Part shown: positions 8,119 to 16,754 of the stretch, one piece after another
Position numbering within the stretch: position 1 is the stretch's first letter
Layout of the letters: every line of letters starts with the position of its first letter
NCBI GenBank assembly: GCA_963791885.1
Contig: CAWBUL010000006.1
Location: 2,728,001 to 2,792,000, forward strand
Length of the DNA: 64,000 nt
Source of the DNA: CAVSUZ01 sp963791885
GTDB lineage: Bacteria; Pseudomonadota; Alphaproteobacteria; Acetobacterales; Acetobacteraceae
Direction: 5' to 3'
The notes under the pieces: generated by a model
Told to the model about the DNA's origin: nothing
The model's input: only the letters and a program-made list of their open reading frames with translations
The model's database searches: none
Position numbers and translations under genes: made by a program

Positions 8119-9348
8119 TCAGGTGGATGATCCATCATTCGGGGGCAGACCAAGCAACTGCTCTAGAACATACCCTGTGTGTGCGCCCGGTGTGGCGCCG
8201 GTCCAAGCGACCACGTCCTCCGGCGCATCACCGTCGAGCCGGATCGCCGGACCGGGGTGCAGCGTCCGCCCGATCAACGGATCGTCCACCGCCTGAACGG
8301 ACCGGCGCGCTCTCAGATGCGGGTCATTGGCAATATCTGCGATGTCGTACAAACGAGAGCAGGGGACCTCCGCTGCTTCCCGGTCCTGTGCCTCGGCCGC
8401 CGCCAGCCCCCGAGTCCACTCGCCGATGATCGCGTCCAGCTCCACCCGGCGCGCGCACCGATCGCCATTCGTCATGTAACGCGGATCCCGCGCCAGCTCC
8501 GGCCGCCCGATCACCGTGCACAGCCGCCCGAAGATCAGATCCGAATTGCCCGCGATGCACAGAAACTTTCCGTCTGCGCAGGGATAGGTATTGGTCGGCG
8601 ACGCAGTCGGAATCGCCGCCCCCACCGGCTGACGGATGCGCCCATCCAGCGCGTATTCCGGCAGCATGCCTTCCATCAGGCTCACAACGCTATCGACCAG
8701 GTTCACATCTACCACCCGGCCCTTGCCCCCACCCGCCCCGTCGCGCTTCCACACGGCTGCCAGCAGCCCGATGGCCGCGTACAGCCCCGCCAAATCGTCA
8801 CTGATAGAGATGCCGCATCGCGGCGGAGGCAGCTCGGTCGTCCCGGCCGGATATCCCGTCAGGTGCCGCAACCCACCCATCGCCTCGCCGATTGCGCCGA
8901 ACGCCGGCTTATCCCGATAGGGGCCATCCTGCCCGTAGCCGGAGATCCGAGCGATCACCAGCCGCCGGTTCACCGCCCAAAGCGCCTCCGGCCCCAGATT
9001 CAGCTTTTCCAGCTGCCCGGCCCGGAGATTCTCCACCAGCACGTCCGCCCGGGCCAGCAGCTTCAGCGCCACATCCCGTTGCCGCTTCAGGTCCACGATC
9101 ACCGACAGCTTGTTGCGGCCGTGAATGCTGAACCACACGGGATGCCCGTCCTTCGCCGCGCCCCAGCCGCGCACCGGGTCGCCTCCCGGCGGCTCGACCT
9201 TGATCACCTCGGCGCCAAGATCAGCCAGAATGCGAGTGCAAAACGGCGCCGCGATATAATGACCGATCTCCACCACCTTCAGCCCGACCAACGGGCCGTG
9301 GCGCCCAGGTAAAGAACGCCCAGGCCAAGAATCTGCGGCCGTGTTCAC
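8119..9348 (-). CDS. CaiB/BaiF family III CoA-transferase
   Basis: The protein shows the class III CoA-transferase pattern: GLKVVEIGHYIAAPF, ILADLGAEVIKVEPP, GDPVRGW, ADVLVENLRAGQLEKLNLG, ISGYGQDGPYRDKPA and SISDDLAGLYAA, whose Asp fits the residue that forms the acyl-aspartyl intermediate (PF02515). These enzymes move CoA between carboxylic acids. I prefer the GTG at 9348 because it follows a GGAAGG sequence; a GTG at 9381 adds eleven residues. It lies downstream of a DddP-like gene on the same strand. If that enzyme releases acrylate, this protein could activate it to acryloyl-CoA, but this is only inference from position. Confidence 0.85.
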   Translation of the reverse strand: MNTAADSWPGRSLPGRHGPLVGLKVVEIGHYIAAPFCTRILADLGAEVIKVEPPGGDPVRGWGAAKDGHPVWFSIHGRNKLSVIVDLKRQRDVALKLLARADVLVENLRAGQLEKLNLGPEALWAVNRRLVIARISGYGQDGPYRDKPAFGAIGEAMGGLRHLTGYPAGTTELPPPRCGISISDDLAGLYAAIGLLAAVWKRDGAGGGKGRVVDVNLVDSVVSLMEGMLPEYALDGRIRQPVGAAIPTASPTNTYPCADGKFLCIAGNSDLIFGRLCTVIGRPELARDPRYMTNGDRCARRVELDAIIGEWTRGLAAAEAQDREAAEVPCSRLYDIADIANDPHLRARRSVQAVDDPLIGRTLHPGPAIRLDGDAPEDVVAWTGATPGAHTGYVLEQLLGLPPNDGSST

Positions 9349-9456
9349 GGTTCGTTTACCCTTCCATGTCAACGTATGCACCTGGCGCCCACCCGTGGTT
9401 TGGCCATGGTTAGCGCCTGTTTCCTCCCCGATGCCGCGACAGACGCGGCTAACTCA

Positions 9457-9487
9457 GGGCGGTGCTGCAAGGCACCGCCCTTTTTTT
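9457..9487 (+). terminator. strong rho-independent terminator, + strand
   Basis: GGGCGGTGC pairs perfectly with GCACCGCCC around a six-base loop and is followed directly by seven T. A second hairpin, GCCGCG/CGCGGC, lies just upstream at 9433-9449. The T-tract orientation serves plus-strand transcription, yet both flanking genes are on the minus strand. It may end an unannotated small RNA starting somewhere after 9349. Confidence 0.75.
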
Positions 9488-9510
9488 ACCCACCCACAGC
9501 CCGCAGTCTC

Positions 9511-10785
9511 TCACGGCTCGAGCGCGTCCACGAACGCGCTGCGCGACATCGGCGCCGCCCCCTTCGCCCCGATCAGCACCTGCTGCTCCAGCTTGATCCC
9601 GTCCGCGCCGCCCACTTCGCCCATATAACTTTCAACCGAAACCACCATGTTCTCCTCGAACACGCCGTCGTACCCCCAATCGGCAAAATCTTGCGCGTAC
9701 GCAACCGAGGGATACTCGTCCACAAACCCCACCCCGTGCACCATCATCATGTAGCGGTTCGGCACGAATGCCTCCGGCACAGGCCAGCACCGCTCCGCGA
9801 ACTCCCGGAACCCGAGGCCCGGCTTCAGCAGCGCAATACTCGTAATCACCTGCTCCTGCGCTCGCGCATACAGCGACCGCTGCCGCGCCGTCGCCGCTCC
9901 GCCCGGACACAGGAAACTGCGGGAAATGTCCGCCAGATAACCGTGCGGTCCCACCATGTCGGTGTCGAACGCAACCACCTCGCCGGGCGCGACCACCCGG
10001 TCGCCGCATTCCTGAAACCAGGGATTGGTGCGCGGGCCGGACGCCAGCAGCCGGCACTCGATCCACTCCCCGCCATGCGCGATGTTGGTCTCGTGCAGGA
10101 TCGCCCACATCTGATTTTCGGTGATCCCCGGCTCCAGCGCCGCTCGCATCCGCTCTACTGCCAGGTCGCAGACGTCAATGGACAGTTGCAGGCACGCGAT
10201 CTCTTCGGCCGACTTGATCGCCCGCGCTCGCTCCATCACCTCCTGCGCGTCGAACAGCTCGATCCCTTCGTCCAGCAGCCGCACTGTGCCCGCCGGCTCG
10301 CACCGGTCCACCGCCAGCCGCCGATTTCCGCCGCCATGGCTGCGCACCATCGCCGCGATCTCCTCCGCCCAGGCGATCGCCTTCTCCCCGGTGCGCGGGC
10401 CGGACAGGAAATAGAACCACGGCGTGCTGGACCGCCGCTCGTCGATCGTCTCGATCCCGTCGCTCGTGTGCATGCTGCTGGTAAAATCGAACAGCACAAC
10501 CGGACCGTCCGTCGCGACGAAAGCGTACCGGCCCGGCCCGTGCATGGTCCACACCGCCATGTTCCGCGCGCCCGTCGCGTAGCGGATGTTCATCGGGTCC
10601 GACAGCACCGCGCCGGCATAGTCCCGCGCCCGCAGCTCCTCTCGCACCCGTTCTAGCCGGTACGCCCGCAGCGCCGCCTGGTCGATCGCCGCGCCTCGCT
10701 CGATCAACGAGACATCCACCGGCGCGGCCGACCATCCGCCGTCACGCGCCAGTCGGCCCATCCGAGCGATCCGCCCTGTCACCAT
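9511..10785 (-). CDS. M24-family protein, DddP-like (candidate DMSP lyase)
   Basis: The 424-residue protein has the creatinase/aminopeptidase (M24) pita-bread fold. Metal ligands are Asp-274, Asp-276, Asp-286, His-350, Glu-385 and Glu-400. From memory, the ligands reported for Ruegeria lacuscaerulensis DddP are D295, D297, D307, H371, E406 and E421. All six differ from the present numbers by exactly 21. The same offset places Asp-356 and Tyr-345 at the reported catalytic Asp-377 and Tyr-366. Local sequence such as EWIECRLLASGPRTNPWFQE also resembles DddP. DddP cleaves dimethylsulfoniopropionate to acrylate and dimethyl sulfide. Related M24 proteins without this activity exist, so function is probable rather than certain. 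GAGGGG precedes the ATG. Confidence 0.78.
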   Translation of the reverse strand: MVTGRIARMGRLARDGGWSAAPVDVSLIERGAAIDQAALRAYRLERVREELRARDYAGAVLSDPMNIRYATGARNMAVWTMHGPGRYAFVATDGPVVLFDFTSSMHTSDGIETIDERRSSTPWFYFLSGPRTGEKAIAWAEEIAAMVRSHGGGNRRLAVDRCEPAGTVRLLDEGIELFDAQEVMERARAIKSAEEIACLQLSIDVCDLAVERMRAALEPGITENQMWAILHETNIAHGGEWIECRLLASGPRTNPWFQECGDRVVAPGEVVAFDTDMVGPHGYLADISRSFLCPGGAATARQRSLYARAQEQVITSIALLKPGLGFREFAERCWPVPEAFVPNRYMMMVHGVGFVDEYPSVAYAQDFADWGYDGVFEENMVVSVESYMGEVGGADGIKLEQQVLIGAKGAAPMSRSAFVDALEP

Positions 10786-10811
10786 GCCCCTCTACCGCAC
10801 GGGTGTCCCGC

Positions 10812-10849
10812 CCCTTCCGTTCGCCGCAACCAGGCGGCGAACGGAAGGG
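10812..10849. repeat. 16-bp-stem hairpin repeat (family B, copy 1)
   Basis: CCCTTCCGTTCGCCGC pairs perfectly with its complement around a six-base loop. Flanking words (GTGTCCCGCCCC before, AGCAGGCCACTGAA after) recur around a second hairpin at 34395-34431. It lies between the divergent DddP-like gene and endonuclease III. Confidence 0.8.
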
Positions 10850-10900
10850 AATCAGCAGGCCACTGAAAACAGACGTGCGCAATGTTATACAAGCCGACAC

Positions 10901-11653
10901 ATGGCAAACCCCGCACGTGCCCCCGTCAAGACAAGCGTCAAAGCAAGGGCGAAGACATCGGCCAAGGCCCCGGCCCGGACCAGAGCCGACAAGCCGACCC
11001 CGAAAATGACCGGGGCGGAGGTCCGCCACTTCCTGCAGGCTCTGGCCGACGCCAACCCCGACCCCCGCACCGAACTCGACCACGACCAAACCAACCCGTT
11101 CACCCTGCTCGTCGCGGTGGTCCTCTCCGCCCAGACCACCGACGCCGCCGTCAACCGCGCCACCGCCACGCTGTTCAAGGAGGCGCCGACCCCCCAGGCC
11201 ATGCTCGCCCTGGGCGTGGAAGGCGTGTCCGGCCACATCCGCACCCTCGGCTTCTTCAACACCAAGGCGCGCAACGTCATCGAACTCTGCCGCCAGTTGA
11301 TCGAGCACCACGGTGGCCAGGTGCCCCATGACCGGGAGGCGCTCGAAGCCCTGCCCGGCGTCGGCCGCAAGACCGCCAACGTGGTTCTTAACGTCGCCTT
11401 CGGCGAACCCACCTTGGCCGTGGACACGCACATCTTTCGCCTCGGCAACCGCACCGGCATCGCTCCCGGCAAGACCCCGCTCGAAGTGGAGGAATCGCTG
11501 CTCAAGCGCATCGCGCCCGAGCTGTTGCACAACGCCCACCACTGGCTGATCCTGCACGGCCGCTACGTCTGCAAGGCGCGCCTGCCGGAATGCTGGCGCT
11601 GCGTCGCCGCCCAGTGGTGTCGCTACCCGAACAAGACCAAGGCGCCTGCATGA
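10901..11653 (+). CDS. nth: endonuclease III
   Basis: The 250-residue protein is a base-excision-repair DNA glycosylase/AP lyase for oxidised pyrimidines. The helix-hairpin-helix LEALPGVGRKTANVVLN carries catalytic Lys-157, and AVDTHIFR carries catalytic Asp-175. Cysteines 224, 231, 234 and 240 have the C-x6-C-x2-C-x5-C spacing of the 4Fe-4S loop. About 35 N-terminal residues rich in Lys, Ala and Pro precede the conserved domain, longer than in E. coli Nth. Its stop overlaps the start of the amidohydrolase gene (ATGA). Confidence 0.95.
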   Translation: MANPARAPVKTSVKARAKTSAKAPARTRADKPTPKMTGAEVRHFLQALADANPDPRTELDHDQTNPFTLLVAVVLSAQTTDAAVNRATATLFKEAPTPQAMLALGVEGVSGHIRTLGFFNTKARNVIELCRQLIEHHGGQVPHDREALEALPGVGRKTANVVLNVAFGEPTLAVDTHIFRLGNRTGIAPGKTPLEVEESLLKRIAPELLHNAHHWLILHGRYVCKARLPECWRCVAAQWCRYPNKTKAPA

Positions 11654-12702
11654 TGCCCGGCCCGATCGACTGTGACGTCCATCCCACCGTGCCCGGCCTG
11701 CGGGCGCTGCTGCCATACCTCGATGACCAGTGGCGGGAGACGGCAATCCGCCGCGGTTTCGACGAACTCGACACGATTGCCTATCCGGCGCCGTCGCCGC
11801 TGACCGTCCGCGCCGATTGGCGGGACGGGGAGGGGCGGGGTGCCACGGATGCCACGCGGCTCGCCAAAGAGGCGCTGGAGCCCTTCGGCACCGCTACGGC
11901 CATCCTGAACCCGCTCTACGGCGTGCAGGTCCCTTACAGCGACGCCATCGCTGCCGCCTTTTGCCGCGCGCTTAACACCTGGACGGCGCGGGAATTTCTC
12001 GACAAGGACCCGCGCTTCCGCGCCTCCATCGTCGTGCCGATGCTCAACACCGACCGCGCGGTGGAGGAGATCGAGTTCTGGGCTGCCGACCGTCGCTTCG
12101 TGCAAGTGTTGCTGCTGGTCGGCAGCGAACTGCCGCTTGGCCGGGCGCAGAACTGGCCGATCTACGAAGCGGCCGAACGCCACAGCCTGACCATCGGCAT
12201 CCATGCCGGCAGCACCTACCGCCACCCGATCACGCCCGTCGGCTGGCCGAGCTACATCTCCGAGGACTACGTCAACCAGGCGCCCGCCTTCCAATCCCAG
12301 CTGTCATCCCTGCTCGCCGAGGGCGTGTTCGCCAAGTTCCCCACCCTGACCATCGTGCTGATGGAGTCCGGCGTGAGCTGGCTGCCCGCTTGGCTGTGGC
12401 GGTTCTCCAAGTTCTGGAAAGGCCTGCGCAGCGAAATCCCCTGGGTGGCCGACCCGCCGACGACCATCATCCGCGACCGCGTCCGCCTCACCCTCCAGCC
12501 CTTCGACGCGCCCTCCGATACCGTTGCGCGACTGATGGACCATATCGGCTCGGACGAGATGCTGCTCTTCTCGACCGACTATCCGCACTTTCAGTTCGAG
12601 GGCACGGACGCGATTCCCGCCGGCCTCGATCAAGCCCTCGCACACAAGATTATGGTGGACAACCCGCTACGGACTTACACCCGGCTCGGCGGAACCGCTT
12701 AA
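11650..12702 (+). CDS. amidohydrolase-2 family protein (PF04909)
   Basis: The 350-residue protein has N-terminal metal-site DCDVHP, central GIHAGSTYR, VLMESGVSWLP and C-terminal FSTDYPHFQFEG, the pattern of PF04909 hydrolases and decarboxylases (relatives of ACMSD and 5-carboxyvanillate decarboxylase). The ATG overlaps the nth stop. A paralog lies at 13761-14882 and shares motifs along its length. Members of this group usually hydrolyse or decarboxylate ring-derived acids; the substrate is unknown. Confidence 0.82.
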   Translation: MMPGPIDCDVHPTVPGLRALLPYLDDQWRETAIRRGFDELDTIAYPAPSPLTVRADWRDGEGRGATDATRLAKEALEPFGTATAILNPLYGVQVPYSDAIAAAFCRALNTWTAREFLDKDPRFRASIVVPMLNTDRAVEEIEFWAADRRFVQVLLLVGSELPLGRAQNWPIYEAAERHSLTIGIHAGSTYRHPITPVGWPSYISEDYVNQAPAFQSQLSSLLAEGVFAKFPTLTIVLMESGVSWLPAWLWRFSKFWKGLRSEIPWVADPPTTIIRDRVRLTLQPFDAPSDTVARLMDHIGSDEMLLFSTDYPHFQFEGTDAIPAGLDQALAHKIMVDNPLRTYTRLGGTA

Positions 12703-12748
12703 TCGCGTCTCATACTATTCACGCAGCAAAGCGCGGTCGCTTCGCAAC

Positions 12749-13615
12749 TCAAGCTTCTCTGCGATCGGACACTGGACGCCGGCGCCGCATGCCAAGCAGC
12801 GACAGCGCCGTCAGTCCGGTTCCAAGAACCATCCCTCCGCCGGGTTCGGGTACTGAAGCAATGACGTTGATATTGGTGACTGCTGCGGTGTCACCGATGG
12901 TATCGCCGCTGCTCAGATCGCCCTTGAAGAAGGCAACTGAGTCGAACGTATCGTCGGCCACCGTCCAGTCAGGGAGCACCCCGGTGCTGTTCGTCAGGAT
13001 TGTGCCGGTGGCGGTATCTTCAATGGTGGCGTCGTAGGCTCCCGTCAGCGCGTTAAGCGTTAATCCCACGGTGAACCATTCGCCCACGGGTGCGCCCACA
13101 CCTAGGTCGATGTCGGCGCTCCCGCTGGCGGCGCCGAGGAAATATAGCCTCCAGCCCTGCGTGAGACTGCTGGCATAGATCCCGACCTGCGGGGCGTACG
13201 CGAAGTTGTCGCCAACTTGCGCAAAGGTGAGCTGCATCGCCCAGTCGAGCGCAGTGGAAGATGGTGCGTCCGAGTATTGATCCACGCGCATGTCCGCGTG
13301 CAGCGAGTAGGAGGAGCTGACCGGTACAGACTGAAAGATTCCGGCGCTGGAAGCGAGGGCCGAAACCGGTTCAAATGCCTGTATGGCGTTGCCGAAGGCG
13401 TCGGTCGTGGATATCACGCTCCCTGACGGCAGAGGGGCGATCGGCGGTGACGGGCTCACCGTTCCGACGTCCTGCCAGTTAGGAGAGGGAAAGCTGCCGA
13501 CTGCGTAGCTCGCGAAGTTATCGACGATCCCGGTCGCGCCAGCAGATGGGGCGCCGGCCATGCAGGCCATCACAATCGTGACCGCCGTACACCTCGTGCA
13601 TGTGGTCTGAAACAT
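12749..13615 (-). CDS. PEP-CTERM sorting-domain protein
   Basis: The 288-residue protein has an N-terminal signal peptide (TAVTIVMACMAGAPSAGA) and the C-terminal PEP-CTERM tripartite signal: VPEP, a hydrophobic stretch (GMVLGTGLTALSLLG) and a basic cluster (MRRRR). The middle is rich in Ser, Thr, Gly and Asp and looks like a jelly-roll/LamG-type beta domain (LDWAMQLTF...GIYASSLTQGWRLYF). Such proteins are sorted by exosortase and often go to an exopolysaccharide matrix. The start at 13615 follows AAGGAAAC, which lies in two tandem copies of a short sequence. It is divergent from the amidohydrolase gene. Confidence 0.88.
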   Translation of the reverse strand: MFQTTCTRCTAVTIVMACMAGAPSAGATGIVDNFASYAVGSFPSPNWQDVGTVSPSPPIAPLPSGSVISTTDAFGNAIQAFEPVSALASSAGIFQSVPVSSSYSLHADMRVDQYSDAPSSTALDWAMQLTFAQVGDNFAYAPQVGIYASSLTQGWRLYFLGAASGSADIDLGVGAPVGEWFTVGLTLNALTGAYDATIEDTATGTILTNSTGVLPDWTVADDTFDSVAFFKGDLSSGDTIGDTAAVTNINVIASVPEPGGGMVLGTGLTALSLLGMRRRRPVSDRREA

Positions 13616-13760
13616 CAGCTCTGTTTCCTTCGTTGTTTCCTTCGTTTGTTTGGCCAGACAATCGTAAGAATATCGTAAGAATAGCGAAATGGCAAAAACG
13701 TCACGACCGGCTGGCACTTCGGCAGCGCCGGACGTAGGGTTCGCCTGAAGGAGACCGTTC

Positions 13761-14882
13761 GTGAACATTGAGGTCCTGAACCGCCCGGCCGAAGCGGCCA
13801 CCACCGCCTCCCGCCTCGCCATCGCCGATTGCGACATCCATCCACGGCCGACCAAGACCTCGATCGGCGGCGTCAGCACCGGGCTGATGCCCTATCTGTC
13901 CCAGCACTGGCGCGACCACATCGCCGAATTCGGCGTGACCTACCGCCATCCGTGGCAGAAGGGCGCCGCCTATCCCAAGGCCCAGCCCAATGCCTGCCGT
14001 CGCGACGCTTGGCCCGAAGGCGACATGCCCGGCACCAGCCTTGCCTTTATGGCCGAGCAGCACCTCGATCCGAACAACGTGGCGTTGGGCATCCTCAACC
14101 CGCTCACCAGCGGTCAGGGCGCGCAGAACTTGGACCTATCGGCGGCGCTCACCCGCGCCGTGAACGACTGGCAGATGGCGGAATGGACCTCGCGCGATGC
14201 GCGGCTGCGAGGCTCCGTCGTGGTGCCGTTCGAGGACCCGCAAGCGTCCGTCCGCGAAATCGAATCCCGCACGGGCGACCCCAATTTCGCGCAGGTCCTT
14301 CTTCTTAGCCGCACCGCCGAACCCCTCGGTGCCCGCCGCTACTGGCCGATCTATGAAGCGGCCGCGGCAGCCGGTCTGCCGGTTGGCATTCACGCCTTCG
14401 GCTACGGCGGCTGGCCCATCTCCGCGGGCGGCTGGGGCTCCTACTACATCGAGGAAATGGTCGGCCACGCCCAGGCCCAGCAATCTCTGCTCGTCAGCAT
14501 GATTTTCGAAGGCGTGTTCGAACGCGTCCCGTCCCTCAAAGTCGTGCTGATCGAGGCCGGTCTCGCCTGGGCACCCGCACTCGCCTGGCGTATGGACGCG
14601 GTCTGGCGGAAGCTCCGCAACGAGGTGCCCCACCTCAAGCGCCCGCCCTCCGACTACATCCGCTCGAATGTCTGGTTCACCACCCAGCCCGTCGAGGAAC
14701 CGGAACCCCGCCAGCATCTCGCCGAGACTCTCGAATGGCTCGGCTGGGACCGCGTGCTCTTCGCCACCGACTATCCTCACTGGGATTTCGACGACCCCGC
14801 CCACGCACTCCCGCTGCGCCTCACCGAAAACCAGCGCCGCGCCGTCTTTCGCGAGAACGCTCGCACCGTTTACGGCGCCTGA
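13761..14882 (+). CDS. amidohydrolase-2 family protein (paralog)
   Basis: The 373-residue protein resembles the product of 11650-12702: DCDIHP near the N terminus, VGIHAFGYGGWP, GVFERVPSLKVVLIEAGLAW and ATDYPHWDFDD. The GTG start has AAGGAG upstream. It lies before an EthD-like gene and a Gfo/Idh/MocA oxidoreductase in the same direction, so it may belong to a short catabolic operon. Substrate unknown. Confidence 0.82.
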   Translation: MNIEVLNRPAEAATTASRLAIADCDIHPRPTKTSIGGVSTGLMPYLSQHWRDHIAEFGVTYRHPWQKGAAYPKAQPNACRRDAWPEGDMPGTSLAFMAEQHLDPNNVALGILNPLTSGQGAQNLDLSAALTRAVNDWQMAEWTSRDARLRGSVVVPFEDPQASVREIESRTGDPNFAQVLLLSRTAEPLGARRYWPIYEAAAAAGLPVGIHAFGYGGWPISAGGWGSYYIEEMVGHAQAQQSLLVSMIFEGVFERVPSLKVVLIEAGLAWAPALAWRMDAVWRKLRNEVPHLKRPPSDYIRSNVWFTTQPVEEPEPRQHLAETLEWLGWDRVLFATDYPHWDFDDPAHALPLRLTENQRRAVFRENARTVYGA

Positions 14883-14883
14883 C

Positions 14884-14933
14884 TCCGTGGCCCTCCGCGC
14901 GTCCTCCGTGCCCTTCGTGTTAACCCTTCCTTT
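14884..14933. repeat. CTCCGTG-type dispersed intergenic repeat (copy 1)
   Basis: A stretch built from repeated CTCCGTG/CTCCGCG/TTCGTG words and ending GTTAACCCTTCCTTTC. A very similar stretch is at 56965-57013. I recall similar short direct-repeat stretches between genes in many bacteria. It lies between the amidohydrolase and the EthD-like gene. Confidence 0.55.
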
Positions 14934-14948
14934 CTGACCGGCCCCCCG

Positions 14949-15615
14949 ATGCTCGCCGGAGAAGCCGTCATCGCCATCTGGAACGGCATCGCGCCAGAAG
15001 CGCGCGAAGCCTTCTACGACTGGCACAACAACGAACACATGCCCGAGCGCGTCGGCATCCCCGGCTTCCGTCGTGGCCGGCGATTCATCGCCAACTCCCA
15101 CCACACCCACCCGGAATTCTTCACGCTTTATGAAACCGACACGATGGAAGTCGTCAAAGGCCAGGACTACGCCAACCGCCTGAACGACCCCACCCCGGCA
15201 ACCAAAACCACCACCGCCCAGTTCCGCAACACCGCCCGCGCGCTCGCACGCGTCCTCGAAATCAAGCGGTCCGGGCACCGGAGGAGCCATGCTCACCATC
15301 CGCTTCGCGGCCGATACGGACAATGTCGGCGGTCTGCGCATGCTCACCCGCAGACTGATCGGCTCGCATATCTGCGGTGCCCATCTTTGCCGCGCCGATC
15401 TCGACGCGTCCGGCATCCGCACCGCCGAATCCCGCGGCCGTGCGGACATCGAAGTCCCGCCCGCCTGGTTCCTCATGGTCGAAGCCACCGGCGCCGAAAT
15501 CCTTACACATTGCGCGCCCGAGTCCGAACTCACCGCCGCCGGTGCGCAGGGTCCGTTTCAGCGCGGCCTCTACCGCCTCGAATATCTCCGCACGAAGACG
15601 GCCTTCGCCCCATGA
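14949..15615 (+). CDS. EthD/dimeric alpha-beta barrel-like protein, frame broken
   Basis: The first frame encodes an EthD-like start (EAFYDWHNNEHMPERVGIPGF, FFTLYETDTMEVV), and homology passes at about 15270 into another frame (AMLTIRFAADTDNV, GSHICGAHLCRAD, PAWFLMVEATGAE, YRLEYL) ending at TGA 15613-15615. Joined, the product is about 221 residues. The last frame overlaps the next start (ATGA), which supports it as the genuine C-terminal part. Proteins of this type often accompany catabolic clusters, but no firm activity is known. One single-base indel separates the halves. Confidence 0.7.
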
Positions 15616-16754
15616 TCCGCGTCGGCATTGTCGGTCTCGGCCGCATCGCCGATCTGCACTTCCGCGGCTATCGCGACCACCCGAACGCGAAGGTCGTGGC
15701 AATCTGCGACGGCAATCCCGAACGCCTCGCCCGCCGCCGCGCCGATTTCCCCGACGCGACCCCTTACGCCGATTACGCCTCCTTCCTGCGCCACGACCTC
15801 GACATGGTCGAAATCCTGACGCCCCACCCGGTCCACGCCGACATGGCTGAGGCCGCCTTTGCCGCTGGCCTGCATGTCAGTGTGCAGAAGCCCATGGCCA
15901 TGAGCATTGAGGAATGTGACCGCATGATCGCCGCCGCCCGGCGCGCCGGCCGTCACCTCAAGCTGTTCGAGAACTTCCTGACTTACCCACCCCTCGAACG
16001 CATGAAAGCGCTCATTCAAGATGGCGCCATCGGTCAACCGCTGCATTTCCGCATGCGCACATTGCACGGCGATCAAACCGGTGGATGGCCGATCGAACCG
16101 CAGACCCAGCATTGGCGCCACGCGCTCACGCAGCAGCGCCGTCATGGCCGGCTGACCTTCGACGACGGTCACCACAAGCTTGCCACCGCGCGGTGGCTCT
16201 TCGGCCCGATCCAGGAAGTGTTCGCCCGCATTGATTGGCACGACACGCCGCGCGGCATAGTCGATTCCCCCGCCACTCTCACCTGGCGTCACGCCTCCGG
16301 TGTCCACGCCATGTGGGACCTGCTCTCCGTCCCCGATATGCGCATCCGCACGGACTATTACGCCAACGATGACCGGTTCGAGGCGGTCGGCGAAACCGGC
16401 ATCCTCACCATCACCCGCTGCACCGGAAAACTGAACGATGAGCCGGCCCTGACTCTCTATCGTGATGGCACTCTCACCGCTTTCCAGGACATCAACAGCG
16501 ACTGGGGCGAGAGCTTCCGCCGCTCCACCCTGGCGTTTCTCGATCTGCTGAAAACCGGCCAGGGCATCCCCGTGTTGACCGGTGAGGATGGGCGTGACTT
16601 GTTGCGTATCGCCGAGGCCATTGATGAGTTCGGCAGCCGAAAACCGCCCCATCCGTTTGACCTAGAGGAACCCATCGATGCGCCTGCGTTTATCGCTCCT
16701 GCTTGCGCTCGCCTTCGCCGCGCCCAGCGCTCACGCCCAGATTCAGACGCTTAG
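15612..16754 (+). CDS. Gfo/Idh/MocA-family oxidoreductase
   Basis: The 380-residue protein starts with a nucleotide-binding Rossmann motif (VGIVGLGRIADLHFRGY) and continues with VEILTPHPVHADMAEAAFAAGLHV and VQKPMAMS, the EKP-like catalytic region in which Lys is kept. The family reduces or oxidises sugars, inositols and similar compounds with NAD(P). The ATG overlaps the stop of the EthD-like gene. The C terminus overlaps the next gene by 77 bases, an unusual amount; an upstream stop may have been lost. Confidence 0.85.
   Translation: MIRVGIVGLGRIADLHFRGYRDHPNAKVVAICDGNPERLARRRADFPDATPYADYASFLRHDLDMVEILTPHPVHADMAEAAFAAGLHVSVQKPMAMSIEECDRMIAAARRAGRHLKLFENFLTYPPLERMKALIQDGAIGQPLHFRMRTLHGDQTGGWPIEPQTQHWRHALTQQRRHGRLTFDDGHHKLATARWLFGPIQEVFARIDWHDTPRGIVDSPATLTWRHASGVHAMWDLLSVPDMRIRTDYYANDDRFEAVGETGILTITRCTGKLNDEPALTLYRDGTLTAFQDINSDWGESFRRSTLAFLDLLKTGQGIPVLTGEDGRDLLRIAEAIDEFGSRKPPHPFDLEEPIDAPAFIAPACARLRRAQRSRPDSDA

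Noticed and set aside
8179..9312. Plus-strand frame of 377 codons
   Set aside because: Opposite the CoA-transferase gene, Arg/Pro/His-rich and without homology features; a shadow of GC-rich coding.
9376..10656. Plus-strand frame of 426 codons
   Set aside because: Opposite the DddP-like gene; composition typical of antisense reading.
14949..16754. Single 601-codon open frame
   Set aside because: It joins the start of the EthD-like gene to the Gfo/Idh/MocA gene through an out-of-frame stretch; it is an accident of the frame break, not a fusion protein.
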